A DNA stretch of 64,000 nt from IMG/VR virus record IMGVR_UViG_3300025131_000007, positions 1-64,000 of that record; one strand, given 5' to 3'. The position numbers and the translations under genes are program-made. Positions 1-9,130 of the stretch are shown piece by piece. Below the pieces are notes generated by a model that was not told the DNA's origin, made no database searches, and saw only the letters and a program-made list of their open reading frames with translations. How positions within the stretch are numbered: the stretch's first letter is position 1; the number at the start of each line of letters is the position of its first letter. Source of the DNA: a virus.

Positions 1-106
1 TCGTGGCGGCGGCGGAGCAGGCGGCGGTGGCGGCGGCGGAGCAGGCGGCGGTGGTAATCGTGGCGGCGGCGGAGCAGGCGGCGGTGGTGGAGGTAGAAAT
101 TACTAA
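1..106 (+). CDS. C-terminal end of a glycine-rich protein (partial, begins before window)
   Basis: An open frame from base 2 runs to TAA at 104-106 and encodes only a low-complexity tail: repeated Arg/Asn-(Gly)n-Ala-(Gly)n units ending Gly-Arg-Asn-Tyr. The DNA is an imperfect tandem repeat of a roughly 29-base GC-rich unit, unlike the AT-rich genes that follow. The stop shares one base with the ATG of the next gene (TAATG), so the two are probably translationally coupled. Glycine-rich tracts of this kind occur in phage tail and fibre proteins, and a similar Gly/Asn tract occurs in the gene at 6094. The main body is outside the window, so no function is assigned. Confidence 0.6.
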   Translation, partial: RGGGGAGGGGGGGAGGGGNRGGGGAGGGGGGRNY

Positions 107-1188
107 TGGCTAAATTTATTAACAGAAAAGAACAAGTAATAGATCTGAAATTAACGGGTTATGGTAATTATTTGTTTTCCATAGGAAAATTTGAACCAAT
201 TTATTATAGTTTTTTGGATGATAATATCATTTACGATGGCGCATATACCGGGCTTAACGAAAAACAAAATGATGTGGTTTCACGTATTAGAAATGATTCT
301 CAATACATTGAAAGCTTGGTGATGTTCCAAGATGCAGAAAATCAATTTAACACCTTAAATACCGAAAACGAAAATGATGAAGATAATGATTATTTAGTTT
401 ATTTTCAAACCGACATAGAGCCTATGAGAATCGAACCTAGAGTTGATAACTATAGATTTGATGCAATGATCGGAGATGCTTACTTGGAGGGTGATACTCA
501 GACCGCGCCGGCATGGAAAATTGTGGCGTTAGAAGGAACCATTGTTTCATCTTTCCAGAAAGATAACAAAAACCAAATTCGCATTCCTCAAATTAACATT
601 AATCTCAATTATGTTAAACAAATCGAAGACTTCGATCCCAACGTTATATTAACGGAAGAAGATTTTAGAGAGATAGTGGTGACATCAGATCCCTTCGCGG
701 ATAACCGAGTCATAAAATTAGTAAGAGAAAATTTGTTAGTTTACGGAGAAGAAGTTAATACTGCTCTTTTGACGGAGAATTTTGAAATAGAGATATTTGA
801 AGTAGATGCCGATGCTTATCCCAAAACATGGATTGATGGTTCGAGCAGAGATGCGTTGATGAGAAAATATTTTCCTAATGAGAATACTTCTATCCAAGGA
901 GAATTAATGAAGACCATCGAGAGTGAAGATGGAACCCTTATGGCAATTCAAAAAGATGCGGAACATGCCACCAAAAACACTCAACTGACAACTAATTCTG
1001 TAGAATATTATTTTGATATACTTACTGATGCCGAGATCGATATTAAAAAGGCATGTAAAATAGCTAGCGAATTTAATAAAGATTCATATTATGTGGATTT
1101 GGATTTTGATTGCACTTCTCTGAGATCTACCGAACCAGAGGATGTGGATATATATGGAAAAGTAACGGAGCCTGAAATATGTCAATAA
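106..1188 (+). CDS. Virion structural protein, unknown role (360 aa)
   Basis: This is a soluble 360-residue protein with no signal peptide or membrane segment. Its N-terminus (MAKFINRKEQVIDLKLTGYG, then a run rich in Tyr and Asp) resembles, from memory, a protein family found in the structural region of uncultured marine T4-like phages. No catalytic motif is visible. It overlaps the next gene by 10 bases (1179-1188) and shares one base with the preceding Gly-rich gene, so it sits in a tightly coupled structural operon. Its neighbours are large beta-rich and fibre-like proteins, so a baseplate, neck or fibre role is most likely. That role is inferred from context. Confidence 0.6.
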   Translation: MAKFINRKEQVIDLKLTGYGNYLFSIGKFEPIYYSFLDDNIIYDGAYTGLNEKQNDVVSRIRNDSQYIESLVMFQDAENQFNTLNTENENDEDNDYLVYFQTDIEPMRIEPRVDNYRFDAMIGDAYLEGDTQTAPAWKIVALEGTIVSSFQKDNKNQIRIPQININLNYVKQIEDFDPNVILTEEDFREIVVTSDPFADNRVIKLVRENLLVYGEEVNTALLTENFEIEIFEVDADAYPKTWIDGSSRDALMRKYFPNENTSIQGELMKTIESEDGTLMAIQKDAEHATKNTQLTTNSVEYYFDILTDAEIDIKKACKIASEFNKDSYYVDLDFDCTSLRSTEPEDVDIYGKVTEPEICQ

Positions 1189-4100
1189 CGCGTTTTTCTG
1201 GAGATTTAGTAACAAAGTTTGGGAAACTGATGCCCACTCCTTTCATAGAAAAGGTGGTAATCGATACATCTGCTTCAACCGGAGTGACGGAATTAAAAAT
1301 AAATTTGGCGTTTTATTTTGATTTAAACGAATGGGGAGTTGGTAACTTTGCAGATTATATGAGTGACTTTACTACCGATCAATACGCGGGAATCGGCTTG
1401 CTATTGTGCATGCAAGAAGCGGATAGTCCCGATCGGGTTTATGATAATTTGGTAAGTGGCAAGTGGTCTATTTTAGAAGGAATATCTAACAGCTTTTTGG
1501 CCGGTGGAGAGAATTACGGCTTCAGCACAACTTATGAGGGTTCGGAGGTATACGGAGGGTCAATTAATGGTTTCCAACAAGTGTCGAAATCTAACTTATT
1601 CTTTTTAGATATAGCTCTGAGCAATTATGAAGAAGAGACTTTTTATGATGCTCAAAATAATCCGATAAAAAAGATAACTTTTAGAGATGCATCCTTACCT
1701 TTGGGTATATTCTATGACAACAACCCCGATACCAAACTTATAAATATGAATACCCTGGCGAACCTCCCGATGGGAGGTGATCCCCTTAGTGTCCTCGTGA
1801 CTGCAAATTTTTTGAGCATAGCCGAGGTGGTTAGTTCTAGAATAGAAAAAATGGGATTATTGAGTTTTTCTTATGTCTTTGGAAATAGCGCCGAATCTCA
1901 AGGAACTCAAGGAACTCAGTGGAACACATATGTGGATGGAATGCTTCACGATCCTCCTTTGTTTAAAGCCGGAAGGAAAAAGGTTTTTGAATCTGGATTT
2001 TCAAATGCGGGATTTATTACATTAACAACCAACGGATCGTTGGTCACTTCGGAAGAAGATATTTTTATTAATCTAAATGGAGATGTGATTGATAATGTTA
2101 TTCAATCATTGGATGGAGATTACTATGAGCAAGACGATACTCTTTTGGATACCATTCGTAGCGACATAGCAGAATTAGCATCTTTCACAACAGATGATTG
2201 GCAGCTTCAAAGTGTTTATGATAATATAAATTATATTTTACAACTTTACGGAAGTGATGTGTTTTTGTTGAGAGAACTTAATGAGTTTCGCAGAACATTT
2301 CCTGATAAATCTACCACCACTCCAGTGGGAAGGTTTTATAATGTATTTAGAAATAAGATAGCAGATGCTGACTTCTTAGTGAGAAAGGGGGTTCAAGTGA
2401 GACGTGAAATAATTTCTAATCCTCGCATTATAAATCTTCGTGAATCTATCTTCCAACAGAGTCAGGTTAGTGTGCCACTCCCATACTTCTCCATGTTGGA
2501 GAGAGGGGAAGCTTTTGATTATTACGCAGATGGCACCGCCGGAATCCCCACAACGTGGAATCGATCATATGCTTACATCTACCCCGGCGCAACCAGATAT
2601 ACGAGGGAAATGCTCAAAAAAGATAATGAATATTTATTTAAAGATTTTGGTTTTTTCTTTTTTGATTATGAAAAAGCCTTAAAATTTTACAGTAAAATTT
2701 CTCATATTTGTGATGTAACTAAGTTGGAAAATTTCTATGGAAAGGAAGTTGTTTCTTCCACTTACAGATTAAGAAAAGCCTCAGTTTATTTAAATATGTA
2801 TAAAACTGCAGATGCTGATGGAACTATTCCGATATCTACAGGAGATGTGGTGCCTAATAAAGGTAACGATTGGGATGAGGTATTGAAAATGACATCTTTT
2901 TATAATACGAATCTCAATTTGTCTAATCCAGCCCCTCAGTCTTTTACGTTCCAAGTGGAACCGGGCAATGAAGAGTTGGCAGACGAGAGTTACAATGGGG
3001 GTCTGGGCAACCAGTGTTCTTATATTACATTGCGTGGCTTTCGTGCAGCCACATTGTCAGGGCTTGATGTTTCAAATAAACTATATAGACTTATGTGTTT
3101 TGAATTTCAGAAACTTAAAGTATACAAAGCCACCGGTCAGTCCAGTGATTGGCAAAGTGATTTTGAGGCTGTGACATCTTATGCTGATAATCGAAGATGG
3201 TTTTATGAATTCGAAGTTACCATACAGGATCGTAGCGAATTGTTATTTTATAAAATAAAACAAGACTTTGAAAATATAAAGGAATCCTTTGAACATTTTG
3301 CAGGCGGCGCAATGGAGTCTTGTTCGAGCACAATGGATGGTTTTTTGAGTGATTTTTTTATTGAGGGAGTGGAAGAGCGCTATAGAGACAACCCCGAAGA
3401 AGCCCCATGGAATAGGGCACCTCTTTTAATAGAATTTTATGATGATTTGTTTTTTGATAGATATAGTGGAGATATAGATAAAATCTATAGGGCGGCCGCA
3501 AATTCTTCCACAAAACTTAATCCCAAAGCTACCACAACGGAGCAGTTGAGTTTATATCTAGATAGAATTAATTCACTTGACGGCATAATAACAGGAGAAG
3601 GATCTGAATCAACAGATATAACGCCTCATAGCGTTTATTCTGCAATCCCCGGGATATCTACGCCGACGGATTATGTAGTAAATAGCGAAATTGTCTTTGG
3701 GAGAAGAAGCGAAGATGCGACAGAAACTAGTTGCTATACGGTTACAAACTTAAGACCATATCAAGATATAAGCAACATTGGGATGGCTGCGGCAGAACAA
3801 GTAGTCCAAACAGGAGTCTCACAAATATCGATGGGGAATGATGCAATAAACGTTATTTCTCCGGAGAGATGTTCTCTTCTTGATTTCATGATGATAACGT
3901 GTGGTTATGCCGGCACAGGTTTATGGAGCGCTTACTCCGCATGCGTGGAAGCCCCCGGCTCGCTGGAACAATGGTGGAAAGGCTACCCAGAGTCGGGCAC
4001 TGCGGACATTGGGATAAGTGGTGTGTGGACCCAAAGATTTTTTGCAACCAGGTATTGGTGGAAGGCGGCACAAGATTGGGAAGTGGAAGCAGCCGATGTC

Positions 4101-4625
4101 ATTGTTGGTTTTGATAAGAAAGTGTGGGGAGGTGATTTAAATGGCACAATTCCATGGGCATGGAACACTGATGAGTTTGTTTCGAGCGGAGTGTGGGATT
4201 ATTTTAAAAAATATTTTGTAGCCCAAAAGACGGGAGACAGCTATGCGGATTTTGATGAGTTTGCGACACATCTGAGTGAAAGCTTGGCTAACACGAGCTT
4301 AACCCCAGATCAGAGAAAACATACCCGCAAAGATTTGTGGCGCACCTTTTTATCAGAACAATTTGAGAGAGTCAAGGGATCGGGCGCCCCGTTAAGAAAC
4401 TTTTATGATGCGATACTGTATGCCTCAACGCATTTTGCAGACAGTTTAACGGGAGATGGAGATTATGAAAAATTTGAAGAATTATTTGCGGGTGCAGTAG
4501 GTTTCGGAGGCACCGGCACCTGGGACACCGAAGACGTCCATGGCACCAATCATGATTGGGCTGAACAAATGAGAAGCCTAGTTATCGACATTGATATGGC
4601 GTTTGTGCAAGAATATGGTGCCTGA
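1179..4625 (+). CDS. Large virion structural protein, unknown role (1148 aa)
   Basis: This 1148-residue protein has no recognisable enzymatic motif, signal peptide or coiled coil, and is rich in Asp, Tyr, Phe, Asn, Ser and Thr, typical of large beta-structured phage virion proteins. It starts inside the end of the previous gene (10-base overlap), and the next gene follows after 18 bases with a GGAGAGAG ribosome site. Its size and its place in a run of structural genes suggest a baseplate or tail-associated component. I do not recognise a named family, so the assignment rests on context. Confidence 0.6.
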   Translation: MSITRFSGDLVTKFGKLMPTPFIEKVVIDTSASTGVTELKINLAFYFDLNEWGVGNFADYMSDFTTDQYAGIGLLLCMQEADSPDRVYDNLVSGKWSILEGISNSFLAGGENYGFSTTYEGSEVYGGSINGFQQVSKSNLFFLDIALSNYEEETFYDAQNNPIKKITFRDASLPLGIFYDNNPDTKLINMNTLANLPMGGDPLSVLVTANFLSIAEVVSSRIEKMGLLSFSYVFGNSAESQGTQGTQWNTYVDGMLHDPPLFKAGRKKVFESGFSNAGFITLTTNGSLVTSEEDIFINLNGDVIDNVIQSLDGDYYEQDDTLLDTIRSDIAELASFTTDDWQLQSVYDNINYILQLYGSDVFLLRELNEFRRTFPDKSTTTPVGRFYNVFRNKIADADFLVRKGVQVRREIISNPRIINLRESIFQQSQVSVPLPYFSMLERGEAFDYYADGTAGIPTTWNRSYAYIYPGATRYTREMLKKDNEYLFKDFGFFFFDYEKALKFYSKISHICDVTKLENFYGKEVVSSTYRLRKASVYLNMYKTADADGTIPISTGDVVPNKGNDWDEVLKMTSFYNTNLNLSNPAPQSFTFQVEPGNEELADESYNGGLGNQCSYITLRGFRAATLSGLDVSNKLYRLMCFEFQKLKVYKATGQSSDWQSDFEAVTSYADNRRWFYEFEVTIQDRSELLFYKIKQDFENIKESFEHFAGGAMESCSSTMDGFLSDFFIEGVEERYRDNPEEAPWNRAPLLIEFYDDLFFDRYSGDIDKIYRAAANSSTKLNPKATTTEQLSLYLDRINSLDGIITGEGSESTDITPHSVYSAIPGISTPTDYVVNSEIVFGRRSEDATETSCYTVTNLRPYQDISNIGMAAAEQVVQTGVSQISMGNDAINVISPERCSLLDFMMITCGYAGTGLWSAYSACVEAPGSLEQWWKGYPESGTADIGISGVWTQRFFATRYWWKAAQDWEVEAADVIVGFDKKVWGGDLNGTIPWAWNTDEFVSSGVWDYFKKYFVAQKTGDSYADFDEFATHLSESLANTSLTPDQRKHTRKDLWRTFLSEQFERVKGSGAPLRNFYDAILYASTHFADSLTGDGDYEKFEELFAGAVGFGGTGTWDTEDVHGTNHDWAEQMRSLVIDIDMAFVQEYGA

Positions 4626-4643
4626 AATTAAAGGAGAGAGATT

Positions 4644-5201
4644 ATGGCAAGAAGAAATGTAACTTTAAAAACTATTTCAAATCAAAGAAACAATACCACA
4701 CCTAGACGAAGAACGGTATTCGTGGGAGGTCAAGAGGTTGCCAATGAGAAAACAGTTGTAAAGGCAGCAGCCATGGTAAATAAATTAGTATCTAATAAAA
4801 TAATTCCACCCCCTTCGCGAGAGCAGATGGGTGATCTTAAACAATTTTCTAATTTAGCTTTGTTTGGGGTAAATATCACTATTCGTGACGATATCGGCAG
4901 TGACTACAGTTTATTGGAACAACAAAAGAAAAATAATTTATTGGAGAATACCAATATTGTAAACCCAAGTCTTAAGAATTTAAGTAATGAACTTCAAGAT
5001 CCACAAAAAGACAAATTTGTTAATAAAGAGGATCCGTTTTTTGAATTAGATGATGAGCCTGCATCATTTATGAGAGAACAAGAGGTAGTTTTAAAAAAAC
5101 AAACAGCAAAAGATGTTACCAAGATCGCGGCGGATATTTTTGATCAAAATAATCCTTTTAAGCATGGAAATACAAAAAATTTAAAACAATTTCCTAAATA
5201 G
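4644..5201 (+). CDS. Hypothetical protein in structural operon (185 aa)
   Basis: This is a hydrophilic, charged protein. The first 45 residues are basic and Asn/Arg/Thr-rich (MARRNVTLKTISNQRNNTTP), the middle is mixed, and the end is rich in Lys, Asp and Gln. A good ribosome site (AAGGAGAGAG) precedes the ATG. No domain is recognised. Small charged proteins between large baseplate-type proteins are often assembly factors or minor virion proteins, but that is inference only. Confidence 0.5.
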   Translation: MARRNVTLKTISNQRNNTTPRRRTVFVGGQEVANEKTVVKAAAMVNKLVSNKIIPPPSREQMGDLKQFSNLALFGVNITIRDDIGSDYSLLEQQKKNNLLENTNIVNPSLKNLSNELQDPQKDKFVNKEDPFFELDDEPASFMREQEVVLKKQTAKDVTKIAADIFDQNNPFKHGNTKNLKQFPK

Positions 5202-5222
5202 GAAATGGGGGGAGTATAAAAG

Positions 5223-6092
5223 ATGACATGGCCATGGGAAGACATAAATAAGGCAGTTGAACAGGTAGCTGAAGAGATCGAAGAACAAGAAAAAACAACA
5301 GCAACAAAATCAACAACAACGAAAGCTGGCGATGCCGGTGGTTCAGATGCTGATGAAGATGGTGGAATACTCCAACAACTAGAAGAAACATTGGAGTGGA
5401 TGGACAGCCACTCCACCACTTCCTCGGGTGCAGATATATTAGGATCTTCCGATTCGTGGCAAATAGGTAACAACAAATTTATTATGGGTTTTGATCCAGG
5501 TCAAGGTTCATCACCCGACGTGGTACAATTTGTGCATGGTCACCGAGTGTTGGATCCACCCACTGCAGGTGACGATATCTTTGAGTGGTATAGCTACGGT
5601 GGATTTAATAGCAATCCTACCGCAGCCGCAAGCTCACAATCAGGCCCAAATCCTGGATGGTTGTTAACCCCCAGCCGTCCCGACCCCGAATTAGTTAATG
5701 GATCAATGACTATTTTACAAAATACACAACTCGATGTTGATACTGCTGAGAGCAAAATAGATTATTTTCCCTTTTCAGCATCGGATGATATGTTTGTTGA
5801 CACAAGAAATATCGGAAGCTCCTTAATTATTACTTACACAGATGTTGAAAAGTCTTTAATAAATGAAACGTTTTCGTTTCCATCCAATATGTCGTTAACA
5901 GACGAAATGGATCGTATAATCAGAGAAAGAACCGGCAATGTGATGAAATCTTATAATGTGCGCAGAAATTCTTTTATTAAAACCAAAAAAGCACCTTCCT
6001 TAACGCAAATTAATTTTAGTTCTTTAGATATTTCCACCCCTATAACTACCATGTCCACACCATCTTCTACGTCTACCGGACGAGGGTATTAG
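5223..6092 (+). CDS. Hypothetical structural-operon protein with acidic, low-complexity N-terminus (289 aa)
   Basis: Residues 1-65 are acidic and rich in Glu, Gln, Thr and Ala (for example EQVAEEIEEQEKTTATKS), probably disordered or helical. The rest is a Ser/Thr/Pro-rich region followed by a more regular C-terminal part of about 100 residues ending in a Ser/Thr-rich tail. No catalytic or membrane motif is visible. It ends one base before the next gene, so the two are probably co-translated. The function is unknown; a virion or assembly role is inferred from position. Confidence 0.5.
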   Translation: MTWPWEDINKAVEQVAEEIEEQEKTTATKSTTTKAGDAGGSDADEDGGILQQLEETLEWMDSHSTTSSGADILGSSDSWQIGNNKFIMGFDPGQGSSPDVVQFVHGHRVLDPPTAGDDIFEWYSYGGFNSNPTAAASSQSGPNPGWLLTPSRPDPELVNGSMTILQNTQLDVDTAESKIDYFPFSASDDMFVDTRNIGSSLIITYTDVEKSLINETFSFPSNMSLTDEMDRIIRERTGNVMKSYNVRRNSFIKTKKAPSLTQINFSSLDISTPITTMSTPSSTSTGRGY

Positions 6093-6093
6093 C

Positions 6094-9000
6094 ATGAGTA
6101 ACTGGCGGACTAATAATAACAGCGGTACCAACACCAGTTCTGGCATCGGCGCCGATCGACCAGGCCATGGTCGATCAGCCGATCGACCAGCAGGTAGCCT
6201 TTCGAGTGATTTGACCGAACAAATCCATAAAAACGAAGAAGAAACTGATCGGCCGCTTTCCCTCCTGCCCGGATCCGGGCCTGGAGGAAGGGATAGTGGC
6301 GAGGAAGAGAGGGAAACCCACCAACAAAGTTTTGGTATGACGAGCGATGGTGGCGGTGGCGGAAACAACGGAGCCGATGGTGGCGGTGGCGGAAACAACG
6401 GTACCGAGGGTTGCTCTGCAGCGGCCGCCGGCGTGGGTGGGCGCAAACTATTGTATTATTCCCCCACTTTGGCTTCTGGTTCATCCGACAAGTTAAGAAA
6501 CGCTTTCGGTGGAAACTATCAAATTGTGGAAGATGTGGGGAATTTCGTAGCTACCCTAGAAAGCACCAACACTTCTTATGCTTCTCAGTGGGCCCCCACC
6601 GATTCGCTGATTTCGGAAACCTATGTTTTAGATGCAGAGGATCAGGTAGCGATATCTTCTGAATTAATTTACAATTCTGTTAAAACACCGATATTGTTTG
6701 TGGGAGATGAGGGAAAAATAAACGATGATTTGGAATGGGAAACTTTTATTATAGGGGGAAGTTATTCTACTTCGGTTTATGACGGCATTTCTACTTCTGC
6801 CGTATTTGATGGGCTGTATAATGAGATAACCATTCCTTATGAAAAATTAGAATCTAAAATACTAAAAGCTTCTCGTGGGATCTTTGCTGGTGTAAATAAC
6901 TTTACAACCATTGAAAATCAATATCAAACGTATCTGTCGTCTGTAGAAGAGAAAGGTTCTTCAATTTATGAATTGCCTAATTTTTATTTTTTGTCAACGC
7001 CATCCAATGTTAACTTGGTTTATGATGATGATGTTAAGAATTATTTAAACTTAGAAGGTCAATATACAGAAACCGATCTCGAGAAATTATTTATAGCAGA
7101 ACCATTCAGTTGGCCCGCAGTGCATGAATCGGTTACTACTTTGGATCAAGATACATACGATGATACCCGTCATAATATTAATGAATATTTTCGAAAATGG
7201 GGAGCAACCGACTACTCTAGCTCCACAGATTCATATATCTCACAGAGAATGAAAAATATTATTTTTGATAGAGATTTTATTTCGAACCTCGATGTAAGTA
7301 ACGTCGACTTAATGCCTTTTTATATCAACGTTAATATTCCCACCTTTGCTACATCACCGAATTCCGGATTATTATCAGCTATGATAAATCGAGGATTTGA
7401 TAATATGTTTTTGTCTATTCTTAAAAAGAATTTTGTAGATGAAACCCCTCAAGAAATGCCCCTCGCTGTTCGTATAGAGCAAGATGGTGAAGAAGAACAT
7501 TTGAATGAGACTTTTCGATGTGTAGATCTAAAAAAGGTATTTTTGAACGAGATGTCGTTGGATTATCCGGATATGTCAGATGTGTCTTTTTTAACTAATT
7601 CCCCTCTTCAATACAACTTGTTGACTTCCGAAGCTCGATATAGAAATTTAAGAACCACCAGAACATCACTAACTCTTCAAGCGATTCTTAATGAGATAGA
7701 TTCTTTCGGAGGACCACAATTCCCAATGCCAACATTGATGAGTTATGAATCTTGGTCATTGAAAGATTTTTTAAATATTTCCTCTCATTACGCAACTCAT
7801 TACGCAACTGGAGTTAGGGATGTAGTAGCGTACCGCATAGAAAAGATGGGTACAGAATTGGGCGATGGAGGAACAGCTAGCTCAACAGTATTGCAGAACT
7901 TCTTTTTTCTCAACAACAACGATGGAGAAGAGATTCAACTATATGATTCACAAGTTCACTATGGAGCCGAATATACTTACAATATCTATCTATATGTGGG
8001 GGTTGTTTCTTATAAATATAAATATGAAAATTTTGCTATTTCCCAAAAGACCGGTCTTGCGGATCCAGATAATGCGACTTCTGACCGTTGCTTGAGGCTT
8101 TATAGCCCTGCAACCAATGAGCCTGTAGATTCTCAATGGAATAAAATGAAACTCTCGACGACTGGCCCAAATCCGATGAGGGCTTTGGGAACGGAATATT
8201 CCAGTATGTCAGAAGCACTTTCAGACAATGACTATGTGGCAGAATGTATGCTGGAAGTGGAACCATACGTTAAGATTTATGAGATTCCTATTCATTCTAA
8301 AACTTTATCGATTATAGATAACCCACCCCGACAAATTGACATTATCCCTTTTCAACGAAAAGACAACTCTCAAGTCATTGGATTCTTTGCGGAAAAACCC
8401 GCTCCCCTCAGCCCTATAGATGGCAGCCTTTATCCTACTCCGTTAAATATTACCGAAGAGGAATTGAGAGTATCATATTTGGTATCTAATAATCTATTGG
8501 AAGATGAGGTAATTGCGGCATCTTCGGTTTCGGCGCTCTCTCATGTGCAAATATTTCGTTTAGAAGAGAAACCTACACAGATGAGTGATTTTGATGGAGC
8601 GATGATAGCGCAAAAAGATTTACGTTTAAAGCAGCGTATATATCCCCAAGTGGAGGAAGATGGTTTTAGATCGACCACTCAAACTTCCGATGTGTGTTTT
8701 TACGAAGAGAAAATCCATGTTAACAAAACTTATTATTATGCTTTTCGTTTTTTAAATGAGCATGGCATGCCTGGGAGATTCAGTTCGATTCAGGAACTAA
8801 AGCTCGTGTCGGATGGGGGATATAAATATTTGGAATCTAATTCGATTTTACAATCTGAGTTAGCCGAAATTAGTGAAACTCAGAACCCTTCCATATCTTT
8901 CAAAAAGATATTCGAAATTATTCCTAACATTAACCAGATTCAGTTCGATACTTCTGATGTTGATTTTACAGACACAGCTTTTAACCAGTTTGAAAATATA

Positions 9001-9123
9001 AATGTGGGAATGCCCGATGTGGATAAAGTGTGGGGAAAAACTTTCAAAATTAGAATGACTTCCAAGAAGACGGGAAAGAAAATAGATCTCAATGTGACTT
9101 ATAATTTAAAGGATTCGGTGTAA
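6094..9123 (+). CDS. Large structural protein with Gly/Asn-rich N-terminal linker and Fn3-like C-terminal part (1009 aa)
   Basis: The protein has two distinct parts. Residues 1 to about 112 are low complexity (Ser/Asn/Gly, Arg-Pro-Gly and two copies of an Asp-Gly5-Asn-Asn-Gly unit) and are encoded by GC-rich DNA full of dyads. Residues 115-1009 look like an ordinary beta-rich virion protein. A stretch near residues 800-920 has the Tyr/Phe, Asn-Lys-Thr-Tyr-Tyr-Tyr and Pro-Gly-Arg pattern of a fibronectin type III-like module, a fold common in phage tail and baseplate proteins. Frames on the other strand here are by-products of the GC-rich repeat. A tail, fibre or baseplate protein is likely; no specific orthologue is recognised. 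Confidence 0.6.
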   Translation: MSNWRTNNNSGTNTSSGIGADRPGHGRSADRPAGSLSSDLTEQIHKNEEETDRPLSLLPGSGPGGRDSGEEERETHQQSFGMTSDGGGGGNNGADGGGGGNNGTEGCSAAAAGVGGRKLLYYSPTLASGSSDKLRNAFGGNYQIVEDVGNFVATLESTNTSYASQWAPTDSLISETYVLDAEDQVAISSELIYNSVKTPILFVGDEGKINDDLEWETFIIGGSYSTSVYDGISTSAVFDGLYNEITIPYEKLESKILKASRGIFAGVNNFTTIENQYQTYLSSVEEKGSSIYELPNFYFLSTPSNVNLVYDDDVKNYLNLEGQYTETDLEKLFIAEPFSWPAVHESVTTLDQDTYDDTRHNINEYFRKWGATDYSSSTDSYISQRMKNIIFDRDFISNLDVSNVDLMPFYINVNIPTFATSPNSGLLSAMINRGFDNMFLSILKKNFVDETPQEMPLAVRIEQDGEEEHLNETFRCVDLKKVFLNEMSLDYPDMSDVSFLTNSPLQYNLLTSEARYRNLRTTRTSLTLQAILNEIDSFGGPQFPMPTLMSYESWSLKDFLNISSHYATHYATGVRDVVAYRIEKMGTELGDGGTASSTVLQNFFFLNNNDGEEIQLYDSQVHYGAEYTYNIYLYVGVVSYKYKYENFAISQKTGLADPDNATSDRCLRLYSPATNEPVDSQWNKMKLSTTGPNPMRALGTEYSSMSEALSDNDYVAECMLEVEPYVKIYEIPIHSKTLSIIDNPPRQIDIIPFQRKDNSQVIGFFAEKPAPLSPIDGSLYPTPLNITEEELRVSYLVSNNLLEDEVIAASSVSALSHVQIFRLEEKPTQMSDFDGAMIAQKDLRLKQRIYPQVEEDGFRSTTQTSDVCFYEEKIHVNKTYYYAFRFLNEHGMPGRFSSIQELKLVSDGGYKYLESNSILQSELAEISETQNPSISFKKIFEIIPNINQIQFDTSDVDFTDTAFNQFENINVGMPDVDKVWGKTFKIRMTSKKTGKKIDLNVTYNLKDSV
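6154..6293. repeat. Inverted repeats inside the low-complexity coding segment
   Basis: Two dyads lie in the 5' part of the gene at 6094. One has arms GATCGACCA (6154-6162) and TGGTCGATC (6168-6176). The other is centred on the 12-base palindrome CCCGGATCCGGG (6268-6279), flanked by CCTCC (6261-6265) and GGAGG (6283-6287). Local base composition is far more GC-rich than the surrounding gene. They encode only a flexible Arg/Pro/Gly/Ser linker. Confidence 0.6.
6346..6401 (+). repeat. Direct 26-base repeat, two copies 30 bases apart
   Basis: Copies at 6346-6371 and 6376-6401 are identical and encode the Asp-Gly-Gly-Gly-Gly-Gly-Asn-Asn-Gly unit of the linker in the gene at 6094. The length of this linker probably varies between relatives by slippage. 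Confidence 0.75.
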
Positions 9124-9130
9124 TTAAGAT

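Noticed and set aside
1-100. CRISPR-like or satellite array at the window start
   Set aside because: The repeat is an in-frame coding Gly/Ala/Arg repeat with no unique spacers.
3886-4168. Overlapping open frames on both strands within the gene at 1179
   Set aside because: They are short, lack ribosome sites and protein-like composition, and sit entirely inside a long real gene.
6024-6484. Long minus-strand open frames opposite the start of the gene at 6094
   Set aside because: They arise from the Gly/Arg-coding repeat read backwards (Pro/Ser/Arg low complexity), have no ribosome site, and the + strand frame continues into a clear protein.
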